Assembly: GCF_016924665.1 (NCBI RefSeq)
Contig: NZ_JAFFJT010000014.1
Span: 289,361-353,360 of the forward strand
Length of the DNA: 64,000 bases
Direction of reading: 5' to 3'
Origin: Nocardioides sp. SYSU D00038
Lineage (GTDB): Bacteria; Actinomycetota; Actinomycetes; Propionibacteriales; Nocardioidaceae
Of this stretch, positions 1 to 8,152 are shown in pieces; the stretch's first letter is position 1, and each line of letters opens with the position of its first letter. Under the pieces are notes generated by a model. It worked only from the letters and a program-made list of their open reading frames with translations. It had not been told where the DNA came from and did not search any database. A program made the translations under genes and the position numbers.

Positions 1-20
1 GAGCGACAGCGGGCTCAGAA

Positions 21-34
21 TAGAACGTGTTCTC
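21..34. promoter_or_regulatory. KstR-type operator, copy 1
   Basis: TAGAACGTGTTCTC fits the mycobacterial KstR consensus TNNAACNNGTTNNA except for the last base. The same 14-mer occurs at 36582-36595, and a perfect consensus match lies at 25229-25242. It lies 137 bases before the next rightward gene, so it may serve a leftward gene outside the window. A short inverted repeat, GTTTG-CCA-CAAAC, follows at 35-47. Confidence 0.55.
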
Positions 35-158
35 GTTTGCCACAAACGCCCCCCGGTCGTGGTCGCGGCCCTCTTCCTCGCAACGACCCCGCCGCCGCCG
101 GGTCACGCACGGGTCACGCCACGGGTCACGCCACCGGTCCCCGGCCGACCCCAGGGCC

Positions 159-164
159 TAGGAT
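159..164 (+). promoter_or_regulatory. -10 box (TAGGAT) of a leaderless gene
   Basis: TAGGAT ends exactly 6 nt before the GTG at 171, and no Shine-Dalgarno sequence is visible. Transcription would begin at or next to the start codon, the layout seen at nine other genes in this window. Confidence 0.5.
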
Positions 165-170
165 CGCGAC

Positions 171-875
171 GTGCCCGACCACCTGCGAGGCCCGTCCGGG
201 CGAGGACCGAACGTGCGACGCTGGTGGGTCGCGGTCCGCGACCACCCGTCGGCGGTGCTGCTCGTCGGCCAGCTGCTGGTCGTGGTGGCGCACCCGTTCC
301 TCGAGCCGTCGGCGGCCGGCCGCGCCGTCCTCGGCGTGGGGCAGATGGCGCTGGTGCTCACCGCGGTCTACGTCGTCCGCCGCACCCCGGCCCTGTCGTG
401 GGTCGCGATCACCCTGGGCCTGCCGTCGATGGTCTTCGCGGTGCTGGAGGCGGTGCGTCCCCACACCGACTGGGTCGTGCTGGTCTCGGCCGCGGTGCAC
501 GTGCCGTTCTACTTCTTCGTCTCCTACGCGATGATCCGCTACCTCTTCCACGACGACCGGGTCACCCGGGACGAGCTGTACGCCACCGGCGCCGCGTTCA
601 CCGTGGTGGCGTGGGCGTTCGCCTACCTCTACGCGGCCGTGCAGGTCCTCTGGCCGGGCTCGTTCGTGGGTGCCGGGCCGCCCGGTGACCGGCCGTGGTT
701 CGACCTCCTCTTCCTGTCGTTCACCACCCTCACCAGCGTCGGGCTCTCCGACGTGCTGCCGGTCGAGCCGCACGCCCGGTCGTTCGTGATGGTGGAGCAG
801 GTCGCGGGCGTGCTCTACGTGGCCCTCGTGATCGCACGGCTGGTCGGGCTCAACGCACGTCGCCGCGCTGGCTGA
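171..875 (+). CDS. Six-helix ion-channel-like membrane protein with degenerate filter
   Basis: A 234-residue membrane protein with about six hydrophobic helices. A pore-loop-like segment before the last helix reads TTLTSVGLSD (residues 186-194 region). In canonical potassium channels this position reads TTVGYGD, so the fold resembles a bacterial Ion_trans_2 channel while the filter Tyr-Gly is replaced by Leu-Ser at residues 192-193. There is no S4-like arginine ladder and no cytosolic RCK domain, so no voltage or ligand sensor can be seen. The GTG start is set by the TAGGAT box 6 nt upstream. Ion selectivity cannot be predicted and it may not conduct potassium. Confidence 0.7.
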   Translation: MPDHLRGPSGRGPNVRRWWVAVRDHPSAVLLVGQLLVVVAHPFLEPSAAGRAVLGVGQMALVLTAVYVVRRTPALSWVAITLGLPSMVFAVLEAVRPHTDWVVLVSAAVHVPFYFFVSYAMIRYLFHDDRVTRDELYATGAAFTVVAWAFAYLYAAVQVLWPGSFVGAGPPGDRPWFDLLFLSFTTLTSVGLSDVLPVEPHARSFVMVEQVAGVLYVALVIARLVGLNARRRAG

Positions 876-906
876 ACGATGCCCTCCGGGGCATCGCGCC
901 CGGTGT

Positions 907-922
907 CCACCTCTAGGGGTGG
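907..922. repeat. Near-palindrome CCACC-TCTAGG-GGTGG
   Basis: A 16-bp imperfect palindrome with 5-bp outer arms lies 32 bases after the channel gene and 85 before the sigma gene. It could be a weak terminator or an operator. Its right half, AGGGGTGG, is the reverse complement of the CCACCCCT core seen upstream of both sigma genes. Confidence 0.35.
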
Positions 923-940
923 AGCTCCGCGGCCGGGGCT

Positions 941-950
941 CACCCCTGAG
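941..950 (+). promoter_or_regulatory. CACCCCTGRG element upstream of first sigma gene
   Basis: The 10-mer CACCCCTGAG lies 57 bases before the sigma start. Matching 10-mers are found upstream of the second sigma gene (12656-12665) and of the methyltransferase gene (16019-16028). It may be a shared regulator or sigma site; this is inferred from recurrence only. Confidence 0.3.
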
Positions 951-1006
951 TAGGTATTTGCAGGTCAGCACGTATGTGGCGGGTCGATCGGGGCCATCTC
1001 TGTGGC

Positions 1007-1816
1007 ATGGACACGACAGCAGCAGCCCCCTCTCGGGAGGCCGAGCGCGCTGCCCGGGAGCACGAGACCGCGCGACTGTTCGCGGCCGCGAGCCAGTGCC
1101 AGGGGTCGGAGCGTGAAGCCCTCCTCCGCCGGATCGTCGAGATCAACACCTGCGTGGCCCACGCCGTGGCCCACCGCTACCGCAACCGGGACGTCGCGAT
1201 GGAGGACCTCGAGCAGGTCGCCTGCGTCGCCCTGGTTGCGGCTGCCCGCAGGTTCGACCCGGACCGGTCGGAGAACTTCCTGACCTACGCCGTCCCCACG
1301 ATCGCGGGCGAGGTGCGCCGCTACTTCCGCGACCACGGCTGGGTGGTGCGGCCCCCGCGCTCGCTCCAGGAGGCCCGGGCCCGGGTCAGCGCCGTGCGCG
1401 ACACCCTCCCGCCGGGGGACGACGGCCGACCCGCCTCGCACGTCGACATCGCCCAGGTCACCGACCTCAGCGAGGCTCAGGTCGCCGAGGCGCTGCGCCT
1501 CGACTCGTGCTTCAGCCCGCTCTCGCTCGACCTCCACGGCCAGGACGGCGACGGTGTCGCTCTCGGCTCGATGATCGCCTCCGACGACGACGGCGTCTCC
1601 CGCGCGGAGGCGCGGGTGTTGCTCCAGCCGGCCATGGCCACGCTCACCGAGCGGCAGCGCCAGGTCCTCCAGCTCCGGTTCGGCCAGGGCCTGCACCAGC
1701 GCGAGATCGGCGAGATCATCGGCGTCAGCCAGGTGCAGGTCTCGCGCCTGCTCAGCCAGGCGCTCGGCACGCTGCGCACTGCGCTCGGGGCGGAGTCCTA
1801 CGCCGAGGTCGCGTGA
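1007..1816 (+). CDS. SigB/SigF-family RNA polymerase sigma factor (first paralog)
   Basis: A 269-residue alternative sigma-70 factor. It has region 2 (FDPDRSENFLTYAVPTI, about residues 83-99), region 3 (DHGWVVRPPR) and a region 4 helix-turn-helix (LTERQRQVLQLRF through GVSQVQVSRLLSQ). The lack of region 1 and the RYFRDHGW motif place it in the stress-response SigB/SigF/SigG group. ATG 1007 is chosen because homology begins there; an in-frame ATG at 974 adds 11 unlikely residues. No anti-sigma gene adjoins it, so its control is unknown. A close paralog at 12721 shares region 2 and the INTCVAHAVAHRYR segment, indicating duplication. A strong terminator at 1901 ends the transcript. Confidence 0.93.
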   Translation: MDTTAAAPSREAERAAREHETARLFAAASQCQGSEREALLRRIVEINTCVAHAVAHRYRNRDVAMEDLEQVACVALVAAARRFDPDRSENFLTYAVPTIAGEVRRYFRDHGWVVRPPRSLQEARARVSAVRDTLPPGDDGRPASHVDIAQVTDLSEAQVAEALRLDSCFSPLSLDLHGQDGDGVALGSMIASDDDGVSRAEARVLLQPAMATLTERQRQVLQLRFGQGLHQREIGEIIGVSQVQVSRLLSQALGTLRTALGAESYAEVA

Positions 1817-1900
1817 CCTCGGGCGCTCACGAGCCACCAGCCGTGTCCCACCCGCCGTCGCGCCCCGGACTCACGCAGACCGGCCCCGCGACGGCCCCGC

Positions 1901-1930
1901 GCGCCCCCGCCCGGCACCGGGCGGGGGCGC
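1901..1930 (+). terminator. Terminator after first sigma gene
   Basis: A perfect 14-bp GC-only stem with a 2-base loop (arms GCGCCCCCGCCCGG and its complement) lies 85 bases after the sigma stop and 58 bases before the P450 start. There is no T-run, as is common in actinobacteria. Confidence 0.75.
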
Positions 1931-1988
1931 TCGCACCTGGTCGCGCGACGGACGGGTGAGCATCCGCAGGACCGGACACCGTGGAGCC

Positions 1989-3239
1989 ATGACTGATCTC
2001 ACCCTGCAGCTGCTCCGGCACGGCTACGACGCCGTGGCCGTCGATCGCGCGTCCCGGGGCGGCGGCGACCCCTACGTGTCGCGGCTGCTCGGGAGACGAG
2101 CCGTCGTGGTGCGCGACCCCGAGGGGGTGCGCACGTTCTACGACGAGGGGGTGGTGCGCCGCAGGGGCGCGGTGCCGCCCCCGCTGGCCTGGCTGCTGTT
2201 CGGCCGCGGCGCGGTGCACGGTCTCGACGACGAGGCCCACCGCGACCGCAAGCTGATGTTCCTCGAGGCCCTCTCCCCCGCAGCCATCACACCCCTGGTC
2301 GAGCTCGCCGAGACCGAGCTTCGCCGCGCGGTCGCGAGCTGGCCGGACCGCGCCGAGGTGGAGGTGCACGACGAGCTGGTCCGCGCCTACGGTCGAGCGG
2401 TCCTGACCTGGGCCGGCCTCGACCTCACCGAGGCCGAGGGCGACCGGGTGGCTCGCTCGCTGTCCGGCATCGTCGACGGCTTCGGCTTCGCCGGCCCGGC
2501 GTACCTGAGGGGTTGGCGGGAGCGGGTGCGTCGGGAGCGCTGGGCCACTCGCCTGGTCGCCGACGTGCGCGCCGGAGGAGTCGCGCGCCCCGGCTCGGTG
2601 CTGGCCGAGGTCGCGGCCTCCGACCTGCCGACGCGCACGGCCGGCGTGGAGCTGCTCAACGTGCTCCGGCCGACCGTCGCGGTGTCCTGGCTCGGAACGT
2701 TCGCCGTCCTGCGCCTGGCCGAGCACCCCGACTGGGCCGATCGCGTCGCCGACGACGCGGCCGGGATGGTGCGCTACGCGTTCGCGCAGGAGGTACGCCG
2801 GACCTCGCCGTTCGTCCCCGTGCTCGCCGGACGGGTCCGCCAGGAGGCTCGCTGCGGCGAGGTGCGGCTCGGGCGGGGCGACCTCGTCGTCCTCGACGTC
2901 GTGGGGATCCACCGAGATGCCGGGCGCTGGCCCGATCCGGGCGCCTTCCGGCCGGAGCGGTTCGCCGCGGGTGCGGTGCCGGGGGCCTACGACCTGGTGC
3001 CGCAGGGGGGTGGGCACCCCTCCGGGCACCGCTGCCCCGGCGAGTCGCTGGCGCTGCGCCTGCTCGAGGTCACCCTGCGTGTCGTGGCGCCGCTGGGGTT
3101 GCGTCCCGAGCACGTCGCCGGGGCGGCCGTGGACCGGTCGCGCATGCCCACGCTGCCCCGCCGCGGCCTGCGGCTGGCTACGACCGGTCTCCGGGCGGGC
3201 CGGGCGCCCGCCGGCAGGACTGGGGAGCGGTCGGCGTGA
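1989..3239 (+). CDS. CYP152-type fatty-acid hydroxylase/decarboxylase peroxygenase (cytochrome P450)
   Basis: A 416-residue P450. The heme-binding Cys349 lies in GHPSGHRCPGESLAL. The I-helix reads ELLNVLRPTVAVSW: Arg227-Pro228 replaces the acid-alcohol pair of oxygen-activating P450s. That pair and the QGGGH segment before the heme loop are hallmarks of CYP152 peroxygenases (BSbeta, SPalpha, OleT), which use hydrogen peroxide to hydroxylate fatty acids at C-alpha or C-beta or to decarboxylate them. The fatty-acid carboxylate pairs with this Arg, so no redox partner is needed, and none is adjacent. ATG 1989 matches the usual family N-terminus (TLQLLRHGYD); an in-frame GTG at 1956 is the alternative. 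It heads an overlapping operon with glycosyltransferases, which suggests hydroxylated lipid glycosylation. Regiochemistry cannot be read from the sequence. Confidence 0.9.
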   Translation: MTDLTLQLLRHGYDAVAVDRASRGGGDPYVSRLLGRRAVVVRDPEGVRTFYDEGVVRRRGAVPPPLAWLLFGRGAVHGLDDEAHRDRKLMFLEALSPAAITPLVELAETELRRAVASWPDRAEVEVHDELVRAYGRAVLTWAGLDLTEAEGDRVARSLSGIVDGFGFAGPAYLRGWRERVRRERWATRLVADVRAGGVARPGSVLAEVAASDLPTRTAGVELLNVLRPTVAVSWLGTFAVLRLAEHPDWADRVADDAAGMVRYAFAQEVRRTSPFVPVLAGRVRQEARCGEVRLGRGDLVVLDVVGIHRDAGRWPDPGAFRPERFAAGAVPGAYDLVPQGGGHPSGHRCPGESLALRLLEVTLRVVAPLGLRPEHVAGAAVDRSRMPTLPRRGLRLATTGLRAGRAPAGRTGERSA

Positions 3240-3412
3240 GCGGCGGACCGTTCGTCCCGACCTGCCCGGGGTGCGGCCAGACCATGCACCCGGTGCTCGA
3301 CCAGCGCCCGGCGACCGGGGGCGGACCGCTGCCCGCCGAGGTGCCCATCCACTTCGAGTGCCCCACCTGCGGACCACTTCCCGAGCCGGCGGCGGAGGTG
3401 CCCGGGGACTGA
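3236..3412 (+). CDS. Small CxxC...CxxC zinc-ribbon protein
   Basis: A 58-residue protein whose GTG overlaps the P450 stop by 4 bases (GTGA), implying translational coupling. Two knuckles, CPGCG and CPTCG, about 33 residues apart, form a probable four-Cys zinc ribbon. It has no membrane segment or other domain. Such ribbons may bind nucleic acid, a protein partner or metal; the function here is unknown. The fixed position between a peroxygenase and glycosyltransferases may reflect a role in that pathway, but this is inference. Confidence 0.65.
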   Translation: MSGGPFVPTCPGCGQTMHPVLDQRPATGGGPLPAEVPIHFECPTCGPLPEPAAEVPGD

Positions 3413-3471
3413 CAGCCCTGACGTCTCGCGTCCGGACGGTTGGCTGGTCGGGAGCCGGATACCTCACGACT

Positions 3472-4614
3472 GTGACCAGCCTGACCCACGACCGCGCGCG
3501 CGTCGGAGGTTCCGCGGAGCGGGCCGTCGTCGTCGCCTCCGTTCCCTCCAGCCACGTCTACGTCCGCCACCTCGCACCGGAGGACGGCGGCGGTCCGCTG
3601 CGGCTCCCGGACCCCCGGCCCGACGACCCCGCCAGGTCGGCGGTGGAGCGGTGGTGGCCGCCCGTCATGCTCGACGCTGGCTGGGCCGCGACCGCCGACT
3701 TCGACCTGATGCACCTCCACTTCGGGTTCGACTCGCGCTCCCCCGCGGAGCTCGAGGCGCTGGTCGCGACGCTGCGTCGCCGCGGCAAGCCGCTCGTCTT
3801 CACCGTGCACGACCTGCGCAACCCCCACCACGAGTCCTCGGAGCTGCACGACGCCCAGCTCGACGTGCTGGTCCCGGCCGCCGACCAGCTCATCACGCTC
3901 ACCCCCGGTGCCGCTCGCGAGATCGCGGGACGTTGGGGCCGCGAGGCCGTCGTCCTGCCACACCCGCACGTCGTCGGGCTCGACGACGCCGCCGCCCGGC
4001 GCCGCGCGCGGACCGCGCGCGAGCCGAGGTCCGGCAGCACGCCGTCGCCGTTCCGGGTGGGCGTCCACCTCAAGAGCCTGCGCCCGAGCATGGCGCCCCA
4101 CCAGGTGCTGCCCACGCTCGTCGAGGCCGTCGCCGACCTGCCTGGCGCCGTGCTGCAGGTCAACGCCCACCACGACGTGGTCGACCCCGGTGGTGCGCAC
4201 CACGACGACCGGCTCGCCGGCTGGCTGCGCGAGCGGGACCGGGACGGCGACCTGGAGCTGGTGGTCCACGACTATTGGGCCGACGCCCGCCACCTCTGGG
4301 ACTACCTGGCGTCCCTCGACGTCTCGGTGCTGCCCTACCGGTTCGGCACCCACTCGGGCTGGCTCGAGGCCTGCCGCGACCTGGGAACGACGGTGGTGGC
4401 GCCCAGCTGCGGCTACTACGCCGAGCAGGGCCCGGTGCTGGGCTACGTGCTGGACGAGCAGGCGTTCGACCCGTCGACGCTGGCTGCGGCGGTGGCCCGG
4501 GCCCACCGCGAGCGACCGCGGTGGGGTGCGACGACCGAGGAGCGGCGCGCGCAGCGCCGCGAGGTCGCACGTCGCCACGACCTGCTCTACCGCTCCGTGC
4601 TCCGGGCCGGGTGA
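3472..4614 (+). CDS. GT-B-fold glycosyltransferase
   Basis: A 380-residue protein with a GT4-like layout. The N-terminal half has an acceptor-side motif, LMHLHFGFDS. The C-terminal half ends with a nucleotide-sugar region (SVLPYRFGTHSGWLEACRDLGTTVVAPS), where the Glu in WLEACRDLG aligns with the conserved second Glu of GT4 enzymes. The first Glu of the usual EX7E pair appears replaced (RFGTHSGW), so donor specificity may be unusual. GTG 3472 gives the natural N-terminus; open frame further upstream overlaps the zinc-ribbon and P450 genes. It is followed after 3 bases by a second GT gene. No signal peptide is present. Donor and acceptor are unknown. Confidence 0.75.
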   Translation: MTSLTHDRARVGGSAERAVVVASVPSSHVYVRHLAPEDGGGPLRLPDPRPDDPARSAVERWWPPVMLDAGWAATADFDLMHLHFGFDSRSPAELEALVATLRRRGKPLVFTVHDLRNPHHESSELHDAQLDVLVPAADQLITLTPGAAREIAGRWGREAVVLPHPHVVGLDDAAARRRARTAREPRSGSTPSPFRVGVHLKSLRPSMAPHQVLPTLVEAVADLPGAVLQVNAHHDVVDPGGAHHDDRLAGWLRERDRDGDLELVVHDYWADARHLWDYLASLDVSVLPYRFGTHSGWLEACRDLGTTVVAPSCGYYAEQGPVLGYVLDEQAFDPSTLAAAVARAHRERPRWGATTEERRAQRREVARRHDLLYRSVLRAG

Positions 4615-4617
4615 GCG

Positions 4618-5685
4618 GTGCGGATCTGCCTCGTCGCCTCCTCGCGCCACCCGATCCGCCAGCCGTTCGCCGGGGGCCTGGAGTCGCTGACCCACCAGCT
4701 GTGCCATGAGCTGACCGCCCGCGGTCACGACGTGACCCTGTTCGCCGGGCCGGGCTCGGACCCCGCGCTACCGGTGGAGGTCCTCGACGTGCCGGCGTTC
4801 GAGCCGAGCGCCGCGGCGATGGCGGACGTCAACGCGCCCTCGCGCACCTGGCTGGCCGAGCACCACGCCTACCTGGGCCTGATGCTCGCCCTGGGCTCGC
4901 GCTGGGCCGATCGCTTCGACGTGGTCCACAACAACAGCCTCCACCACCTCCCGGTCGCGATGGCGGGTTCGGTGCCGATGCAGGTGGTCACGACGCTGCA
5001 CACCCCTCCGCTGCCGTGGCTGGAGTCGGCCGTGGCCCTGGCACCGGGGTCGAGCACGTTCGCTGCCGTCAGCCGCAGCACCGCCCGCGGCTGGGCGCAC
5101 GTGGTGCGCAGCGAGGTCGTGCCCAACGGCGTCGACACCGACGTCTTCCGCGCGGGCCCCGGTGGCGGCCCGGCGGTGTGGAGCGGCCGCCTGGTGCCGG
5201 AGAAGGCGCCGCACCTGGCCATCGAAGCCTGCCGCCGGGCCGGCGTCCCGCTGGTGCTCGCCGGGCCGGTGAGCGACCCGGCGTACGTCGAGCGGGAGGT
5301 GCTGCCTCGGTTGGGACCCGACGTCGAGCTGGCCGGCCACCTCGGCCGCGACGAGCTGGTGGCCCTGCTGGGCCGGGCGTCGGTCGCGGTGGTGACGCCG
5401 GCCTGGGAGGAGCCCTACGGCCTGGTGTGCGCCGAGGCCCTCGCCTGCGGGACACCAGTCGCGGCGTTCGACCGCGGGGCGATGCGCGAGATCCTCTCGC
5501 CGCGCACCGGGCGCCTGGCCCGCTCGGGTGACGTCGACGCCCTGGCCCGAGCGGTCGCCCGGGCGGCGACCCTCGACCGTGACGAGTGCCGCGTCCACGC
5601 CGTGGCCCACTGCTCGGTGGCCCGCATGGTCGACGGCTACGAGCGCCTCTACGAGCGGGCGGGACGGCAGGACCGAGCGGCGTGA
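4618..5685 (+). CDS. Glycosyltransferase family 4
   Basis: A 355-residue classical GT4 retaining glycosyltransferase. The N-terminal MRICLVASSRHP precedes a Gly-rich donor loop (PFAGGLESL). The C-terminal domain has WSGRLVPEKAPHLAIEA and the EX7E motif in EEPYGLVCAEALACGTPV (about residues 264-281). It would use an NDP- or GDP-activated sugar on a cytoplasmic acceptor. It starts at GTG 4618, 3 bases after the previous GT, and its stop overlaps the next start (GTGA). Grouping with three other GTs suggests stepwise assembly of one glycan or glycolipid. Confidence 0.88.
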   Translation: MRICLVASSRHPIRQPFAGGLESLTHQLCHELTARGHDVTLFAGPGSDPALPVEVLDVPAFEPSAAAMADVNAPSRTWLAEHHAYLGLMLALGSRWADRFDVVHNNSLHHLPVAMAGSVPMQVVTTLHTPPLPWLESAVALAPGSSTFAAVSRSTARGWAHVVRSEVVPNGVDTDVFRAGPGGGPAVWSGRLVPEKAPHLAIEACRRAGVPLVLAGPVSDPAYVEREVLPRLGPDVELAGHLGRDELVALLGRASVAVVTPAWEEPYGLVCAEALACGTPVAAFDRGAMREILSPRTGRLARSGDVDALARAVARAATLDRDECRVHAVAHCSVARMVDGYERLYERAGRQDRAA

Positions 5686-6683
5686 TCGGCTACTACGTCC
5701 ACCACCACGGTCTGGGCCACCTGCACCGGGCCCTGCAGGTGGCGGACGCGCTGGGCGAGCCGGTGACGGCGCTGTCGTCGCTGCCGCGCCCCGCGGATTG
5801 GACCGGGCCGTGGATCGAGCTCGACCGCGACGACGAGGACCCCACGCAGCTGCGGCCCTCGGCCGGTGACCGGCTGCACTGGGCCCCGCTGGGCAGTCAC
5901 GGGTTGCGCTCCCGGATGGCCGAGATCGCCTCGTGGATCCGGCACCTCTCCCCTCGCGTGGTCGTCGTGGACGTGTCGGTGGAGGTGCTCCTGCTCGTCC
6001 GGCTGCACGGGATCCCGGTGGTCACGGTGGTGCAGCCCGGCGACCGCGGCGACCCCGCCCACCTGCTCGGCTACGACGTCGCCGACGCCCTGGTGGGCTG
6101 CTGGCCGGCAAGCGCCCGCGGCCTGCTTCGTGGCGTGCCCGGGCACGTGCTCGACCGGGTCGACTGCGTCGGAGCGATGTCACGGGCCGCGGTGAGCGAG
6201 TCGTCCGCCCCGGTCGCTGCCGGGCCGCGTCGCGCCACGCTCCTCTCCGGCATCGGCGGCAGCGCGCTCGACCGGGAGCTCCTCGACCGGATGGTGGCCG
6301 GGACCCCCGGGTGGGAGTGGACGGTACTCGACCGGCGGCTCGGCACCTGGGTCGACGACCCCGCCCCCGTGCTGGCGGCCTCGGACGTCGTGGTCACCCA
6401 CGCCGGGCAGAACGCGCTGGCCGAGGTCGCCGCCGCCCGGTGCCCGGCCGTCGTGGTGCCCCAGGAGCGTCCGCACGGCGAGCAGCGGTGCACCGCGGCG
6501 GTGCTGGCCGGCGGTCCGTGGCCGGTCGTGGTGCGCGACTCCTTCGCCGGCGGCGACTGGGCGGCCACCCTCGAGCAGGCGGGCCGCCTCGACGGTCGCG
6601 ACTGGGCCTCGTGGTGCGACGGCGGGGCCGCGGCCCGGTTCGCCGAGGTGGTGCGGGCCACGGCGCTGAGGTGCGCGTCGTGA
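5682..6683 (+). CDS. MurG/GT28-like glycosyltransferase
   Basis: A 333-residue protein that opens with a YYVHHHGLGHLHRA motif, like the glycine-rich acceptor loop of MurG/MGDG-synthase-type enzymes. Near the C-terminus SDVVVTHAGQNALAEVAAA followed by PAVVVPQERPHGEQ matches the GT28 UDP-sugar binding signature. Such enzymes transfer sugars to lipid acceptors at the inner face of the membrane. The GTG at 5682 overlaps the previous stop by 4 bases, so it is very likely translationally coupled. The exact sugar and lipid cannot be inferred; it is too divergent to be MurG itself. Confidence 0.75.
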   Translation: MIGYYVHHHGLGHLHRALQVADALGEPVTALSSLPRPADWTGPWIELDRDDEDPTQLRPSAGDRLHWAPLGSHGLRSRMAEIASWIRHLSPRVVVVDVSVEVLLLVRLHGIPVVTVVQPGDRGDPAHLLGYDVADALVGCWPASARGLLRGVPGHVLDRVDCVGAMSRAAVSESSAPVAAGPRRATLLSGIGGSALDRELLDRMVAGTPGWEWTVLDRRLGTWVDDPAPVLAASDVVVTHAGQNALAEVAAARCPAVVVPQERPHGEQRCTAAVLAGGPWPVVVRDSFAGGDWAATLEQAGRLDGRDWASWCDGGAAARFAEVVRATALRCAS

Positions 6684-7558
6684 CCTCCGCCCTGCCCGGC
6701 GTGGCCGTGGTGACGATCGCCCACGGCCGGCACGACCACCTCGCGCTCCAGCACCGGTCGCTGGCCGCCGCGACCGCCCGTCCGGCCGACTACGTCGTGG
6801 TCGCGATGCACGACCCTGGGCTGGGTCCGGCCACCGTCGACGGGCTCGGCCGCCGGGTGCGGCACCTGCCCCGCCATCCCGAGGGGCTGCCACTGGCCGC
6901 CGCCCGCAACCTGGGCGTCACGACCGCGCTCGAGGCCGGCGCGGAGGTGGTCGTGGTGCTCGACGTCGACTGCGCCGCCGGACCCGGCCTGGTCGCGTCG
7001 TACGCCGAGGTGGTGCGCGAGCGGCCGGGGCACCTGTGGTGCGGGCCGGTCACCTACCTGCCCCCGCCGCCCTCCGGCGGCTACCGGCTCGACGACCTCG
7101 ACGACCTCGACGACCCCCACCCCGCGCGACCTGCCCCCGCCCCCGGCGAGGTCGTGCTCGGCGGCGACCCGGACCTGTTCTGGTCGCTGTCCTTCGCCGT
7201 GCACCGCGACACCTGGCGACGGGTGGGCGGCTTCCACGAGGGCTACGTCGGCTACGGCGCCGAGGACACCGATCTCGGCCACACCGCCGCGGCGGCCGGC
7301 GTCGACCTGGCCTGGGCGGGGGCGGCGCGCGCCTACCACCAGCACCACCCGGTGAGCCGGCCGCCGGTCGAGCACCTCGACGACATCCTGCGCAACGGAC
7401 GGCGGTTCCGCGACCGCTGGGGGCGGTGGGCGATGACCGGCTGGCTGGAGGAGATGGCGGAGCTGGGCCTGGTCGCCCGGCAGGGCGACGACTGGGTGCG
7501 GAGCGGGTCCGGCCCGCACGGATACGCACGCCCGCTCCCGGCAACCGTGCGGCCATGA
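6680..7558 (+). CDS. GT2-type glycosyltransferase with galactosyltransferase C-domain
   Basis: A 292-residue GT-A-fold enzyme. The N-terminal domain has VVTIAHGRHDHL and the DXD-like metal site LDVDCAAG (about residue 94). The C-terminal Glyco_transf_7C-like region has FHEGYVGYGAEDTDLGHTA, where the ED dyad is the usual general base. The GTG at 6680 overlaps the previous stop by 4 bases; a GTG at 6671 is also in frame. A run of Asp-Asp-Leu repeats (DDLDDLDD, near residue 140) lies in a loop. It likely adds a hexose to the product of the neighbouring GTs. The stop overlaps the next ATG. Confidence 0.8.
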   Translation: MTSALPGVAVVTIAHGRHDHLALQHRSLAAATARPADYVVVAMHDPGLGPATVDGLGRRVRHLPRHPEGLPLAAARNLGVTTALEAGAEVVVVLDVDCAAGPGLVASYAEVVRERPGHLWCGPVTYLPPPPSGGYRLDDLDDLDDPHPARPAPAPGEVVLGGDPDLFWSLSFAVHRDTWRRVGGFHEGYVGYGAEDTDLGHTAAAAGVDLAWAGAARAYHQHHPVSRPPVEHLDDILRNGRRFRDRWGRWAMTGWLEEMAELGLVARQGDDWVRSGSGPHGYARPLPATVRP

Positions 7559-8136
7559 CCGACCACGACGGCTCCCCCGACCACCCGACCGACGGCCGGA
7601 CCGCCCTGCTGGTGATCGACCTGCAGAAGGACTACGTGCAGGACCCCGAGCTGCGGCGCTGCAGCGACGACGTCGTCAAGCACACCAACGAGCTCATCGA
7701 GAAGGCCGAGGCGGCCGGCTGCCCGGTGGTGGAGGTCAGCACCGAACACGACCCCGACGGCAGCACCTGGGCGCTGAACATGCGCCAGGACGACCAGGGC
7801 CTGGTGCTCGCCGGCACCGAGGGTGTCGAGCGGCTCGACGGGCTGCGCCCGATCGAGCGGCGGGTCACCAAGACCCGCGACAGCGCGTTCTTCGAGACCG
7901 ACCTGGTCGCGCTCCTCCAGGAGCTCGGGGTCGACCGGCTGGTGCTGGCCGGCATCTCCACCGAGTCGTGCATCCGGGCGACCGCGATCGACGCCTACGC
8001 CCACGACTTCCGGGTCGTGCTGCCCCGGGACGCGACCGCCTCGGTCGACGAGCAGATGCACGACGAGACGCTCAGCGCGCTGTCCGAGCTCTACCGGCAG
8101 CCGGTGGAGTGGGCCGCCGACATCACCTTCGACTGA
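7555..8136 (+). CDS. Isochorismatase-family cysteine hydrolase
   Basis: A 193-residue member of the isochorismatase-like hydrolase family with the full triad: Asp22 in LLVIDLQKDY, Lys106 in RRVTKTRDSAFF and Cys139 in GISTESCIRA. The family hydrolyses amide, imide or vinyl-ether bonds in small molecules; the substrate here is unknown. ATG 7555 overlaps the GT2 stop by 4 bases, making it the last gene of the peroxygenase/glycosyltransferase operon. It converges with the FAD gene 16 bases away, with no clear terminator between. Confidence 0.85.
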   Translation: MTDHDGSPDHPTDGRTALLVIDLQKDYVQDPELRRCSDDVVKHTNELIEKAEAAGCPVVEVSTEHDPDGSTWALNMRQDDQGLVLAGTEGVERLDGLRPIERRVTKTRDSAFFETDLVALLQELGVDRLVLAGISTESCIRATAIDAYAHDFRVVLPRDATASVDEQMHDETLSALSELYRQPVEWAADITFD

Positions 8137-8152
8137 CGCCCACCCCGTCCGG

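Noticed and set aside
3438..3462. SigF-type promoter (GGTTG-N14-GGATAC) before the first glycosyltransferase gene
   Set aside because: The match to GGTTT-N15-17-GGGTAT is partial and short in the spacer; it may be chance in GC-rich DNA.
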